The notes beneath the pieces were generated by a model that saw nothing but the letters and a program-made list of their open reading frames with translations, made no database searches and was not told where the DNA came from. A stretch of DNA of 64,000 nt from Gymnopilus junonius (lineage: Eukaryota > Basidiomycota > Agaricomycetes > Agaricales > Galerinaceae), in contig JADNYJ010000033.1 of the NCBI GenBank assembly GCA_015501075.1, positions 223,448-287,447 of the forward strand. The letters run 5' to 3'. Of this stretch, positions 12,359-22,900 are shown piece by piece; position 1 is the first letter of the stretch, and each line of letters begins with the position of its first letter. A program made the position numbers and the translations under genes.

Positions 12359-12436
12359 GATTCCCCTACAGGGAATCGAATATGTAATTAAATTACATGA
12401 AAGGCAGTAATGTTAGCCGTTACACCATAGACAATC
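12359..12436 (-). pseudogene. tRNA-Glu-like relic
   Basis: On the minus strand the A box TGGTGTAACGG and a B-box-like ATTCGATTCC have tRNA spacing. The loop CTTTCAT would place anticodon UUC. The first half closely follows fungal tRNA-Glu. The anticodon stem (ACTGC against GTAAT) and most of the acceptor stem no longer pair, and extra bases sit before the T arm. I read this as a dead tRNA-Glu or tRNA-derived fragment. Confidence 0.45.
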
Positions 12437-13043
12437 GTTAAATATATTGGACAGTAGCTCTAGTAGTAGTAGTATGCTACATGTAACTAAACCTATTGCC
12501 GTCAATTGTAAATCAGATCTACACTCACTGACAGCTTGATCAGGGCTCTGTCTGACCGTTCTCATGCATGGAAGGGGCCAATTCATTGAGGTACACTGAC
12601 CTGGCCTTACTATTAGCCAAAAAGCGTTGCAATCCTGCGGGAGTCGGTCGACAATAATGACGGTGACCTCGGCGCCTTCTTTTCATCAGACTGTCCTCTA
12701 AGACTTTTCCTTCTTACCTCATGGCACAATAATATTTGCCTATAGTCCGCCTCCCAAGTCATCTAGAGGGCACATCGGTCTCTTGTGATTGGTTGCTCTC
12801 TGTTCTAAAGTGCCCAAACTTTCCTATTTTGACCGTGATACAATTGGCATGGCCCACCGCAGCCGCTCAAAACAATGGGTAAGTGTGCCACTTTTTGGCC
12901 CATGGCCCTACCTCTAGTGGCCGCTGGTGGTATAAATCCCCGTCAACTCTGACTTACACTTCTTTCTTCCGATTCCAACGATACCTTCTCGCGCATTTAC
13001 CAACCTCCAGCTCGACTCCTTAACGATATCTTAGCCATCTACA
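12437..13043. promoter_or_regulatory. Intergenic region upstream of the Pro/Ser-rich gene, with a TATA-like box
   Basis: No gene is seen. TATAAAT at 12931-12937 lies 107 bp before the ATG at 13044, and the following stretch is pyrimidine-rich, as is usual for a fungal core promoter. The TATA assignment is inference from position and motif. Confidence 0.4.
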
Positions 13044-14339
13044 ATGGGGCCCTTATTTAAATTGGGAACCAAGGTCTTTACCAAAAAGTGAGCATGAACC
13101 AGACTGATAGATCTCCGCTAACAAACTCGTTGTAGGGAAACTGAGGGCCTGTCTCTCAAGAAGCCCCGCCTTCACGACAAGATCCCCCCGAATTCTCAGT
13201 CCACCCCTCTTTACACATTGCTCCCTCCAGGCGCGGAGGTACCTCACAACAAGCCTGTCTACAAAGGCCATATCCCTCTCCGGAAATCAATGATTATATT
13301 GAAACTTAAGCCCGACGAGGAGTCTGACAGCAGCTCCCTGGTATCTACTCGTTCTCGTGTGGCTCCTGGTCTCGAAAAAAGGCAAATTGTAAGACGCAAA
13401 CTTTCGCCTCCTCAGGATTACATACCAAATGGACGGGTTCCCCAAGGTCTGGCTAAAATGCTGCCTGCCTCTAAGCCTTCCGCTCCTCCCAGTAAGATCA
13501 AAGAGGTCGCCAGACCCATCCGGTGTTACAGCCGGCGCGAGGAGGAAAGTGACGATTCTGGCTCTTTCTACTCCATCAATGGCGCAACTGTCTATAACGA
13601 GGACATCTTCGAGGCGGATGGGCTAGACCCAATTTACGATGAATTCCCTTCCCCTCCTCCCGAGACGCACAGGCGTTGTCCGAGTCTGCGCGATGTGATA
13701 AAGCCTGTCAACCAGTTTGACATTCCTCCAGGAATGCAGAAGGAATTAGATCTACTTCCTCCTAACACCACTACATCCCACTACCACTTCCAAGCCAGCA
13801 AGGAACGTAAAAAAGAAATGACGCAAGTGAAGGTCGAGAGAGAAAGGATTTTCCGCGAGAGAGAGGCTCAGCTACTTTTCCACGCGTCTCCTTACAAGGA
13901 GCTCCCGCGTCTTCCGGCTAGAGATCCTGTTATGCAAAGCGCTCCTCTTCGCGTCGACCGACGACGTGGAGGAGCTATGATTCCGCAGCCTCCCATAGCA
14001 CCTCAGAACAAAGTCAATCGCAATGTCTCAAATCCTGTTCTGGCTTCGCGCATTAATCATTCTACCTGTGCTGAACAGATTCCGAGATTTAACCTTGGTC
14101 CTAGTGCTCGTCTCAGGGATGGACCAACTACGCGACGCCGCGTCGTCGAACAGAGTGTGCCCTCCTCCCGCCCTGCTGATTATGCCTCTGCGACCACGGC
14201 TTACCTTGCTCCTGCTTCTCTGAAATTTGACGAGCATTCGTCAAGTAATGCAGTCACTCATCGAAAGTTGAAGAATGACTCACACTGCAGCTACCGCTAC
14301 TGCTACGGAACCTTTACGATGCATCCAGAGACTAGTTGA
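13044..14339 (+). CDS. Unknown Pro/Ser/Arg-rich protein, two exons, 415 residues
   Basis: Exon 1 is 13044-13087, intron 13088-13135 (GTGAGC...TTGTAG, 48 bp), exon 2 13136-14339; the join is in frame and starts Met-Gly-Pro-Leu-Phe-Lys-Leu-Gly. The first residues include a short hydrophobic run, then the chain is basic and rich in Pro, Ser and Arg with many predicted-disorder segments. A conserved-looking centre carries Asn-Gln-Phe-Asp-Ile-Pro-Pro-Gly-Met near residue 220 and a charged helix (Lys-Glu-Met-Thr-Gln-Val-Lys-Val-Glu-Arg-Glu-Arg) near residue 250. No membrane segment or enzyme motif is visible. Codon use and the clean frame fit a real host gene. I do not recognise the family and assign no function. 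Confidence 0.7.
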
Positions 14340-15356
14340 ACCACTTTCAGGAAGCTCCAGGAACAATATTACACTTGCAATTTCAACAACTCAACCCCAT
14401 CCTGAAATCTTATAAATCATTTTTCTGCTCTGTATCACCACTCTCTGTATCACCACCTTCTACATACTCTCCGCCGCTCACGGTCTTTTTTTTTGCTCTG
14501 TACAGATACGCGCCATCCACTCCTTTAATGTTCCCCTGTTATTTTATATGTTTTGCACTGTGGTGCGTCAGTCGCTCCATTGCCGTTTCTTCCGTTGCCG
14601 TTTCTCCATCTTTTATTTGCTTTGCGCTCCGTTGCGCCGTCCACTCCTTTTGATGCTGTCACCTTTGAAATTGCACTGCGCCACCTGTACCATCCACTCA
14701 TTTGTAACCATTTTCCACTCCGCGTCAACGGTCCTCGAGTTAGTCCTCAAGAGCGGTTATCATCTGACCCAATGTATTAATGTAGCCGTGTGTAGATATA
14801 ATTTTTGACTTTATCAATAGAGCAAGCGCAAATCCACGAATCCTTCTTGTCCTTGATGTTGATCCATATGAGTCCCAAACGGGTCCAATACAAGCACCAG
14901 GAAGCATCTTGAATGCTACATTTATGCAGACTATAATTTATCCCATTAGATGTAAATGTAATTATGTACCATGGTGTAACGGCTGTAATGCCCGCAAACC
15001 GGGAATGTGGTCCTTCATTCTGCGATTTAAGCTCTCAGTGCACCGTTTTAAGGCTGGGCCTTGCAGAAAACATGGTTACTTACCTCAGTTTCTTGCTCCG
15101 TAAGGGATGACCAGAGTTTGGAATAATTCGTTCTTGTCAGGCCAGGAAAGCAATTTCGCATCCTGTAGGACCCGCCGAGTAAGTCTTGGGAGTGTGGCCT
15201 AGACCGTCAGTTCGCGCAGTGACTCGCGGCTCCTGCAAACCTTCCTTTTCGTTTTTGGACCCTTTGTAATCCAAGAACATACGTATAACCATGTCCACCC
15301 TTTGCAAAACCTTTACAGGAAAATCACGATATATGAATTTATTACAACATGGTATG
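14340..15356. other. Intergenic region, 3' side of two convergent genes
   Basis: It lies between the end of the Pro/Ser-rich gene and the 3' end of guanylate kinase, so the two genes converge. The first 400 bp are pyrimidine-rich with loose repeats of the type CCGTTGCCGTTTC. AATAG/AATAAT-like signals occur near 14810. I see no gene. Confidence 0.5.
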
Positions 15357-16083
15357 TCAATCGTCTAAAGGTGGAAGGGTATCCGTCGTGATTTGCTCTC
15401 CTTGAGCAACCTTCTTGAACAATTCGTATGCTCGATCTAAGTCGTCATTCACGATTACAAGATCATGAGCGCCCTCTTTAGCGTATTGGATCTCGCTGAG
15501 TGCCGTGGCGAGACGCTTTTGGACCGAAGCTTCGGTTTCCGTTCCCCGCTTTTGAAGCCGAGCTCGCAATGCAGCAAGAGATGGGGGAGAAATAAAAAGG
15601 TAGACGGGGCTGAGATCAGTCTTTTTGATCTGACGAACTCCCTGCAGTTTCAATTTCAGAATTGCAGGATATCGTAACAGAGCTCTGTGACGTTACCTGC
15701 GCCTCTATATCAAGAATACATCTCTTTCCCTGCTGTTGGACATGCCTAACAGTCTCGAAGCTAGTACCGTAGAAGTTGCCGGAAAATTGGGCGTGTTCTA
15801 TGAACGCATTCTGTTGAAGTAACTCCTTGAATTTGTCTTGGGTGACAAAATGATATTCCTTTCCATCGGTCTCGCCTGGACGTGGGTTTCGAGTGGTATC
15901 TACAAGAGGCCTGTTGGTCAATTTGGAGAGCGACTGATGAAATTCTGGTAAGAGCGTACGAGAAACACTGAATCCGAATTTGTCGGGAAATTCCGAAAAC
16001 AGCCTCTGCAATAGAGTGCTCTTGCCCACGCCGGAGGGCCCAGAAAGAACGAGGGGGCGGAGGAAGTCACGACGAGGGGACAT
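15357..16083 (-). CDS. GUK1: Guanylate kinase (GMP kinase), three exons, 203 residues
   Basis: It catalyses ATP + GMP to ADP + GDP, the step needed for GTP and dGTP supply; cytosolic. Exons run 16083-15960, 15899-15697 and 15641-15357. Introns 15900-15959 (60 bp, itself open in frame) and 15642-15696 (55 bp) have GT...AG ends. Removing the first restores the family block Gly-Phe-Ser-Val-Ser-His-Thr-Thr-Arg-Asn-Pro-Arg-Pro-Gly-Glu, and the second restores Asp-Ile-Glu-Ala-Gln-Gly-Val. Visible motifs: P-loop Gly-Pro-Ser-Gly-Val-Gly-Lys-Ser near residue 15, GMP-binding Tyr-His-Phe-Val and Glu-His-Ala-Gln-Phe-Ser-Gly-Asn-Phe-Tyr-Gly, and the lid Arg-Gly-Thr-Glu-Thr-Glu. The length matches yeast Guk1 (187) when translation starts at Met 16083. 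In-frame upstream Mets at 16104 and 16209 would add 7 or 42 low-complexity residues, so the start is the only doubt. It is divergent from the TAPT1-like gene. Confidence 0.93.
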
Positions 16084-16302
16084 TGACAAGTTTCGATTTG
16101 CCATTTTTGGCTGCTGATCTGCAGGGACCCCTGTGACTCCGGAAAGTGACCCGTCGTTACTGCCTCCGCTCTCCGACAACTCTGTTTTACTCGACCATGA
16201 ATTCCACATAGACCACTCATCATAGGCAGACAGTCTCTTTTAAATCTCTGATTTTCTTGATTAATTGAATCTAGAAAGTAGAGACATATTGCAAGCCTAT
16301 AC
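16084..16302. promoter_or_regulatory. Shared intergenic promoter between GUK1 and the TAPT1/EMP65-like gene
   Basis: The two start codons are 219 bp apart (93 bp if GUK1 starts at 16209), so both genes must use the same short region. No TATA box is obvious. Co-regulation is inference from the head-to-head layout. Confidence 0.5.
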
Positions 16303-18700
16303 ATGGATATGGCTTCGCACCACACCTCGAGCGTCAGGCGGTCTCGCAAGTTAAGACGGCGGATATCGTCAAGCGCAATTGCATGGATCAACGGGTCCCC
16401 AAAGTCCATTACATCCTCCCCAGTTCGACTTCCAAGCAGAAAGGCTTCTCTAAGTCCATCAAACCGGAATCCAACCTTTCAGAATTACCAACGTACACAT
16501 CTGACAGATGGTTCTGACTACGAAGATTACCAGCCAGTGAACCTTAACGGGCAACAGCTTCGAGGTCGATCTACATCTCTTACGAGGAAGTTTTTTGAAG
16601 AGCGGCCAGTACCCACCGCTTATGCATCTTTGCCTCCGACACCGATTCAACCTTCCCGCCCATTTTCACCGTTAACACCAGTATCACCCATATCACCCAT
16701 ATCGCCCTCCTTTGATTCAGTTCCCCATCAACTGGGACCTGACACTGCACCATTTTCCTTGTGGGATTACCTACGTGAAGAGCTGCTGGCAACTGACTTT
16801 GATTCTCACCAGGAATTGAAATGGGAACGCGTTAGCAACTTTCTAAATATACCGCTAGCAATGGAGAAGGTAAGAAGCACCCAAGACTCTATGAACACCA
16901 CCAATCATTCACTGACAAAAAATTGTAGATCATTGGCTTTGGTTTTGTCCTTTGTTTCGACTCCTTCCTTTATACTTTCACAATTCTTCCTATTCGTTTT
17001 CTCCTCGCTCTGTTCCCATTTGTCACCAACGTATTTAGGAAGTCCGCCACATTGCCAGCATCTCAGAAAGCCGACCTTTTGCGAGCCCTCCTTCTCGTCA
17101 CGTCGATTTTAATTTTAAACCCTCTGACGGACGCCAGCAAGATTTACCATACCATCCGAGGGCAAGAGACTATCAAACTCTACGTTATTTTTAATGCTCT
17201 AGAGGTATGATTTGTTCTCGGTGCCTTCGTTTATTGAGCCCTTTATTAAGCCGGGTCTTTTCCAGATTGGAGACAGGTTATGTGCATCTATTGGACAGGA
17301 CATCCTTGACTGCCTATTCTCTCGATCAACGCTAGAACCGCTGTCGCGTCGGGTCCCCGTTTCTTCGGACACTTTCCGGCCATTGCTCTTTTTCTTCCTT
17401 GCCTTGGTTTATACTGGTATGTTGGTTTAATTTCCAATGCTCTGACATCATTTCTAATCAAGATCCAGTCTCGCATGCACTCGTCATGGTATACCAATTG
17501 ATTTCACTCAATGTCGCCATAAATTCATATGACCATGCCTTGCTCACACTGTTGGTATCCAATCAATTTGTGGAGATTAAAGGCAGCGTGTTCAAAAAGT
17601 TTGAGAAGGACAGTCTGTTTCAAATAACCTGTGCAGGTATGTGATATTTTTTTTAAATGCTTCGCAAACCTCAGTTCTTTTGTCTTCTGTTTAGACATCG
17701 TGGAACGGTTTACACTCTCTTTGATGCTTTTCATTGTCGCCTTCCGCAACCTTATCGAGCTCAGCGGATCGGAATTTGATTTCACAGGCGGTTTTGTTTT
17801 ACCAAAGAGTTGGGTTCGCGGAAACAACCTACTTTGGACAATATCATATGTAAGCAAACATCTCTTTCGCTTCTGCTGCATAACAAAGTTATTTTTTTAG
17901 CCTGTGTTGACTGTCATGGTCTCTGAAATGCTTGTGGACTGGCTGAAGCACGCCTTCATTACGAAATTTAATCACATCCGTCCGTCTGTATACGAACGCT
18001 ACATTGACGTGCTCTGCAGGGATCTGGCGAGCATGACAGGCCTGGGTAGACGTGCAAGAAAGCACTCATATGTGGATCAGTCTCCGCTTGTCGCCCGACG
18101 ACTAGGATTTGCTTCCCTTCCCTTGGCTGTCCTGGCTATTCTTGTTGGCTCCCAGTCTATTGGACTCATGTTTTCTGCCGGGTCGGACTTCGCTTCACCG
18201 TGGACATGGACCATAAGGTCACTGAGCAATGCAGAGATTATGCATTACGTTACATGGGCCGTGATAGGTCTTCTGTTCTGGCTGTGGTCTGTCATTCTAC
18301 TTCGTCTCTGCATCTATTTCATTCCTTATCGTCGATTACAGCTCTGTTGTGGTAAAAATCATCGTTGGCGTAAACCTATTGAGCTATGCTACGCGTCGTC
18401 GGACCGGAATGGATGAGCGTGAAGCAGCGGATAAAGTAAACGACTTCGGGAGGGACCCTATTGGAGAGGGAAAGGAAGAACAGGTATGTCTCTACTTCTG
18501 ACACCAATATTCTATTACTGATTTTTCTTGTGCAGTTGTACAATAAGAAACTTAAGACATTGCTAGATAGTGATCGCGACGACGTGCCCCACACTTCTGA
18601 AATGGGAGAGAATAGGCCTGGAGAACACGGAGGAAAGAAAAAGGGAAGGATACAACTAGAGGATCTCACGCGATACACAATGGTCAAGCGAATTTGGTAG
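16303..18700 (+). CDS. EMP65: TAPT1/EMP65-family ER membrane protein, eight exons, 669 residues
   Basis: Exons: 16303-16869, 16929-17204, 17266-17416, 17469-17636, 17695-17849, 17901-18286, 18342-18483, 18536-18700. All joins are in frame and total 670 codons with the stop. The first ~165 residues are basic and Ser/Pro-rich (cytosolic tail, with repeated Ser-Pro-Ile-Ser-Pro). Family blocks follow: Ile-Gly-Phe-Gly-Phe-Val, Ile-Gly-Asp-Arg-Leu-Cys-Ala-Ser-Ile-Gly-Gln-Asp-Ile-Leu-Asp, Leu-Asn-Val-Ala-Ile-Asn-Ser-Tyr, Ser-Asn-Gln-Phe-Val-Glu-Ile-Lys-Gly-Ser-Val-Phe-Lys-Lys-Phe, and Asp-Phe-Gly-Arg-Asp-Pro-Ile-Gly-Glu-Gly-Lys. Several hydrophobic spans are present. Yeast Emp65 works in the ER with Slp1 in protecting folding proteins, and human TAPT1 is linked to cilia and skeletal development; a role here is by homology only. 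The 18287-18341 intron has a weak donor (GTCTGT) but is needed to keep frame. Confidence 0.92.
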
Positions 18701-19644
18701 CGTCGCCGCTGGTCTGCTGTGATCCTGTACGATGGGTTGATCCTCATGCTTGCGCTTATCAATCACATAGAAAACATTTTGGAACACATCTGCCATCTGG
18801 TGTCGATATTGTGTTTGCGAGTAGCGACTAGACTTCGAGTCCGCTCTCTCGGAGCACACGATCTCACGTTTTCGAGGCTGAATTGAATTAGATATGCCCT
18901 CGACTTTTGCCAAGCCCCTCCTGCTCGTGGCTCGCTAATGTTAGAATTTCGCAGTTTTCCGAGAAGCTATTGCCTTTGTTTTACGCCCTGCTACGTCTCG
19001 TTCCGATTCGTGGAGTGAATGCGAACATGTTGGAGTACGGCGGTGCCTCACCCATATTCACCCTGCTCTCCGATTCTCGACCCGGACCACCAACTATGAA
19101 TGCGCAGTCCGTGCCTCATGAGCATGATTTGCGAGGTTTCGTTATTTCATTGTTGTCCGTTTGAATCCGTGTTACCAGTCGTTCTCTTTATATCCGCGTT
19201 GTATAAACCAGAATTCTGCCAAGAGACATCCCTATCTTTGTCCAGAGGACTTGCTTTCTAGATAGTTCTAACCAGATACTTACGACCTGGTGTGTATATT
19301 CTATCTGTTGCTGCGAACTATTTTCGTTCTAAATTTACCGATGTGAATAGGCGAACCGGCTACGCCACGATTCCTCTGGCAAATGTTCCAAAATACTACA
19401 CCGGGCTCCGGTTTCTCACATCGCAGGCCATTACCCATGATTTAAACATTACGAATGGCGCGCGACACAAGTAGAAGCCTGTTGCTTCTGAGCCAATTAA
19501 AGACCGGTTGGACTAGTGGAGTTTCGAGGTCAATTATTCTCATACTATACCTTGGGTAAATCCAATATGTAAAACCGCCAGGAGTCCAGGTGCTCGGGAG
19601 GAATTATCGTTGCTTGTTTTCCTCCCCCTTTGCTTCCGACCACA
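18701..19644. other. No confident gene; short open stretches only
   Basis: The longest plus-strand frames are 18907-19164 and 19292-19474, and a minus frame spans 18656-18913. A signal-peptide-like Met-Pro-Ser-Thr-Phe-Ala-Lys-Pro-Leu-Leu-Leu-Val-Ala start occurs near 18894, but I could not build a consistent spliced frame from it into the next gene. It may hold the 3' untranslated part of the TAPT1-like gene plus the promoter of the membrane protein gene, or a small unrecognised gene. Confidence 0.4.
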
Positions 19645-20756
19645 ATGTCCTCTTTGAATGTTTATCATCCTGGTTTGACTTTTGCTACTTTGGTCGTCCA
19701 ATTTGTTATGGCCAATGGAGGGGTAATTTCTGGGTATGAATTTCATACCTGTTCTTTGAATTTGAAACCGAGTGTCTATAAAATAACAGGCTAGAACGAC
19801 GTCGCCGTGGTGGCGAGAGTGGTGAAGAAGGCGATAGCACACCGGCACCCTCTCAATCGGGTACATCTACTGGGTCAAACGCATCCTCAACCAACTCTGC
19901 ACAAACTTCCACCTCTCTTCCATCGAGCGCAAGCGCAAGTTCCCTGTCCAATACTAGCACGAGCACTTCGGCCTCTAGTAGTGGGAGTAATGGACCAACT
20001 GCACTGCCCGCAATAGCTGCTGTTAGATCGAATATGCCTACGCCTGTCATTGTCGGATCTGTGGTCGGTGCTGGTATGTAGTAGATCGCAGTCCGCCAAC
20101 CTATATTTCTGAAGTGATTTCCATTCGATTATATTCCCTTTACAGTGGTGCTCGGAGGATTACTTGCTTTTTTGTTAACAATTTGCTGTCGACGTATTCG
20201 TAAGGCGAAAAAGGATCCCGACGCGCCGCTGCTAGTACTCTTTTCTCGCAGTTCCAGGGTTCAAACGCCGCAAACCGAAATGTCCCAAACGCAATCTAGT
20301 CCCTTGGTAGCCTCAGCTATAGCTGCAGGATTAACCTCAAACCCGTTCATCACCCGTTATTCCCGTTCATTCCAATCTTTGAACTCAAGTCCAGCTTCCT
20401 CCTCTCCTCTTGTCCCTGCTTCCAGTCTTCCGCATCATTCAAACAGTGTGGCAAGCTCGTCCGGACAAAGCACCTCACATACTACAGCGACTTCAGATCT
20501 AGATATATTGCAGCCGCCAAGGACTTCACCTTTTATGAATACTCATTCGACCTTGCTGCCTATTATTAACGCAGCGGCTAAAGCAGCTGCTCGAGCCTCG
20601 CCTCCAACGTCGGCACAATTGTCGCCGCTACACCGTTCACTTACTATGCATCAGAAGGCGCTGGATGCAGATGAGAAAGAACAAGAGGGTCGCATGGAGA
20701 CTGATCAGATTCAAGAGATGAATGAAAATGACCCCCCACCAGAGTACAATGCTTGA
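19645..20756 (+). CDS. Single-pass membrane protein with Ser/Thr-rich ectodomain and C-terminal PPxY motif, 327 residues
   Basis: Exons: 19645-19733, 19790-20073, 20146-20756, joins in frame. Introns have GTATGA...AACAG and GTATGT...TTACAG ends. The N-terminus has a hydrophobic run ending Met-Ala-Asn-Gly, likely a signal peptide or anchor. A tetrabasic stretch (Glu-Arg-Arg-Arg-Arg) follows, then about 80 residues that are mostly Ser, Thr, Asn and Ala (a likely O-glycosylated stalk). The membrane span is about residues 116-139 (Val-Ile-Val-Gly-Ser-Val-Val-Gly...Leu-Thr-Ile-Cys-Cys), stopped by Arg-Arg-Ile-Arg-Lys-Ala-Lys-Lys. The cytosolic part is Ser/Pro-rich and ends Asn-Asp-Pro-Pro-Pro-Glu-Tyr-Asn-Ala. 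The build resembles fungal wall-stress sensors of the Mid2/Wsc type, but no WSC domain is present, so that is inference. PPxY motifs are known binding sites for WW domains of Rsp5/Nedd4 ubiquitin ligases. Confidence 0.75.
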
Positions 20757-21229
20757 TGGAGGTTTCCCTCTCCTGTGGATAATATTCTTTTATGTCTTTC
20801 TCCTTGTAAAATAGCATTCAATTGGTGCGTAGTATATAGTAAAAAATCTCAACAAACATAATAGTAATACCTCCACAAAAAATGATGATACAAAGGATTA
20901 AGAGAGCAAAGGAAGTGTTTATGTGAAAGCCTGAAAACTAAGTGTCAGAAGTTGGAGGCGGAGCCTACACAAAATTCGAAGCGATGTCAACCTATGAGCA
21001 TACCACAAGATCTAACACTATAAACGCCCATTACGAGACCAAGGAACAATAAAATACCTTAATTCCTATGCTTTATGGAGACAACAAATGAATTGGCAAT
21101 ACAGCAGCTGAAAGCAAGGGGCGGTGAGCAATTTTTTCCCTGTACACTAACCCAACTGGGGTGGGTGTTGGTGGGCTGTGAGACCAAAGTAGAGGGAAAA
21201 AATGTTAGGTGGTGAGCTGGCCTGGAGGA
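20757..21229. other. Intergenic, no gene seen
   Basis: AT-rich 3' flank of the membrane protein gene, followed by unique sequence up to the GGCC-rich repeat. No open frame of interest. Confidence 0.5.
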
Positions 21230-21872
21230 CTGATCCAAGCACCCAGATTGTCTGAACCGGCCTGAAGCCAGAAGCCGGGCCGGGCCAAGCCAAAATAGGC
21301 CGGGCCAAGCCGGGCCCTGAGGTTTGGCCTGGGAGGGCTTTTGGCCCGGCCCAGCATTTCTGAAAGCCAAAGCCAAGGGCCTGAGCCCCGGCTTTTGAGT
21401 GGTGAATGAGCCAAAAAAAAAGCGTTACAAAGGGTCAAATTTCGAACATTTCAATGAAGGTTCAATGAATATTCATTTTAAAACTCAGTTTAAAATCCGT
21501 GATGGCTTACCGGATCCGTTTGTGAACTTCGGGGATGTCCGGCTGAGTTTCAATTTTGATCAAAACCTTCGTCACTGTACGTCTCGAGCACATTTCAAGC
21601 TGTGTAAGGCTCAACATCCTTGAGTATTTCTCAGATACTTTGTTGTTAGTGTTTAAATGCCTTAATATATATTCATTAATTTAATATAATTCCATGCATA
21701 TGCAAAAGCCCGCCTGGGCCAAAGCCAGGCCAAGCCAAGCCTGATTTTGGCTTTTGGCCGGCTCAAGGTTTGGAAGGCCAAAGCCAGCTCAAGCCAAGCC
21801 AAAGCCGGGGCTTTCAGGCCAAGCCAGAGCCGGCACATCACTAGACTGATCCAAGCACCCAGATTGTCTGAA
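21230..21872. repeat. GGCC/AAGCC-rich repeat region with a flanking direct repeat
   Basis: Two blocks (about 21265-21390 and 21700-21840) are built of short variants of GGCCAAGCC. A 26-28 bp sequence containing CCAAGCACCCAGATTGTCTG occurs just before the first block (near 21233) and again just after the second (near 21848). The right block, read on the minus strand, begins TAGTGATGTGCCGG, like the ends of hAT-type MITEs; the matching left end is not visible. Likely a truncated or rearranged MITE. Confidence 0.5.
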
Positions 21873-22044
21873 TTAGAGGTCTGACAGGGCCTCATCTTTC
21901 TTCTGACCATAATGGCCATAACGGTCTTCAACAATGGCCTCAATACATTGGGCCCTTGGCCTTTTAGATCATGTATTATCATTTGGAAAATATATCTGCT
22001 CTTTCTCTCTACCACCCATCTAACATCTTTCTGAATTACCAACC

Positions 22045-22353
22045 ATGTCTTCACCAGACAACCCCAGCCTTCATGACCACTCATCAACTTCCAGCAGTTC
22101 GACGTCTCCCAACCCCCCAATGTCTGAAGCTGAAGCAGGTCCTGATGGGATTCAGTGGATGCATCAGCCAGCATTGATCTGCAGACCCAAGGCTGAGGAG
22201 GATTTGGACAAAGATCAGGACTTTGTTTATGTCAAGAAGTGTACCAATTGCAAGGAAATCAATGAAGGGGAGAAGGTGCAGGAGATGCAGGGAAAGCCGA
22301 ACATGGAAGGAAGTGATGTATTTCATTTAGATGCCAGACTTGTACTAGAATAA
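22045..22353 (+). CDS. Small unknown acidic protein, 102 residues, possibly partial
   Basis: The ATG at 22045 has a good context (ACCATGTC). The product begins with a Ser/Pro-rich segment, then an acidic Glu-Glu-Asp-Leu-Asp-Lys-Asp region, and a Cys-Thr-Asn-Cys pair. Only two Cys are present, so no complete zinc site. It lies between two repeats and no relatives are recognised. It may be the first exon of a truncated gene or a chance frame. Confidence 0.3.
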   Translation: MSSPDNPSLHDHSSTSSSSTSPNPPMSEAEAGPDGIQWMHQPALICRPKAEEDLDKDQDFVYVKKCTNCKEINEGEKVQEMQGKPNMEGSDVFHLDARLVLE

Positions 22354-22900
22354 AATAAAATAATAAAATGTATTTTTTAGAGGTGGTTTTGGTCGTTCAG
22401 AAATTTCCCCGAAAAAAATGCAGGGGGTGGTGGGGTGGTTATTTAAAATCTTGGGTCCAGGGGAAAAACCGGGTCTGTGTTTAAAAAAAAAAAGCTCGCC
22501 GCCCCTTGGCTGAAAGGACAGAATTCCTGGACGGCCTTCATGCAGTTCTGTTGTAGAAAAAAAAATTCAACTAGATTGGGAGGAGAGTAACATGACATCG
22601 TTTGTTATATCACCCCCCCATTTACTTCAGTCCATAACAAAGAATCAAAGAGCGCACAATGTCCGGAAGAAAAGCAGAAGGAGATACATTTATTGTTTTT
22701 TTTTTTTTTTTTTTTTTTTTTGGTGGAGCATTGAATGCCGTTATACGGCACCCCGGCTTTTCGGCACTCGACAAATCGTCGCCTAGAGCCCGCTAATGTT
22801 GTTTGGGGAGTTTAAACCCCAGATTCATTGTCCGTTATCTGATCACCATCGAGGAAATGCTTTACGCACAGAGTGTGGGACTCCATGACTCGCCGCTATC

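Noticed and set aside
14960..15060. Possible tRNA near 14970 on the plus strand
   Set aside because: The A-box-like GGTGTAACGG is present, but there is no B box at tRNA distance and no cloverleaf pairing.
18894..19474. A secreted-protein gene starting at the signal-like Met near 18894
   Set aside because: No set of GT-AG introns gave a continuous sensible frame; kept only as an unassigned interval.
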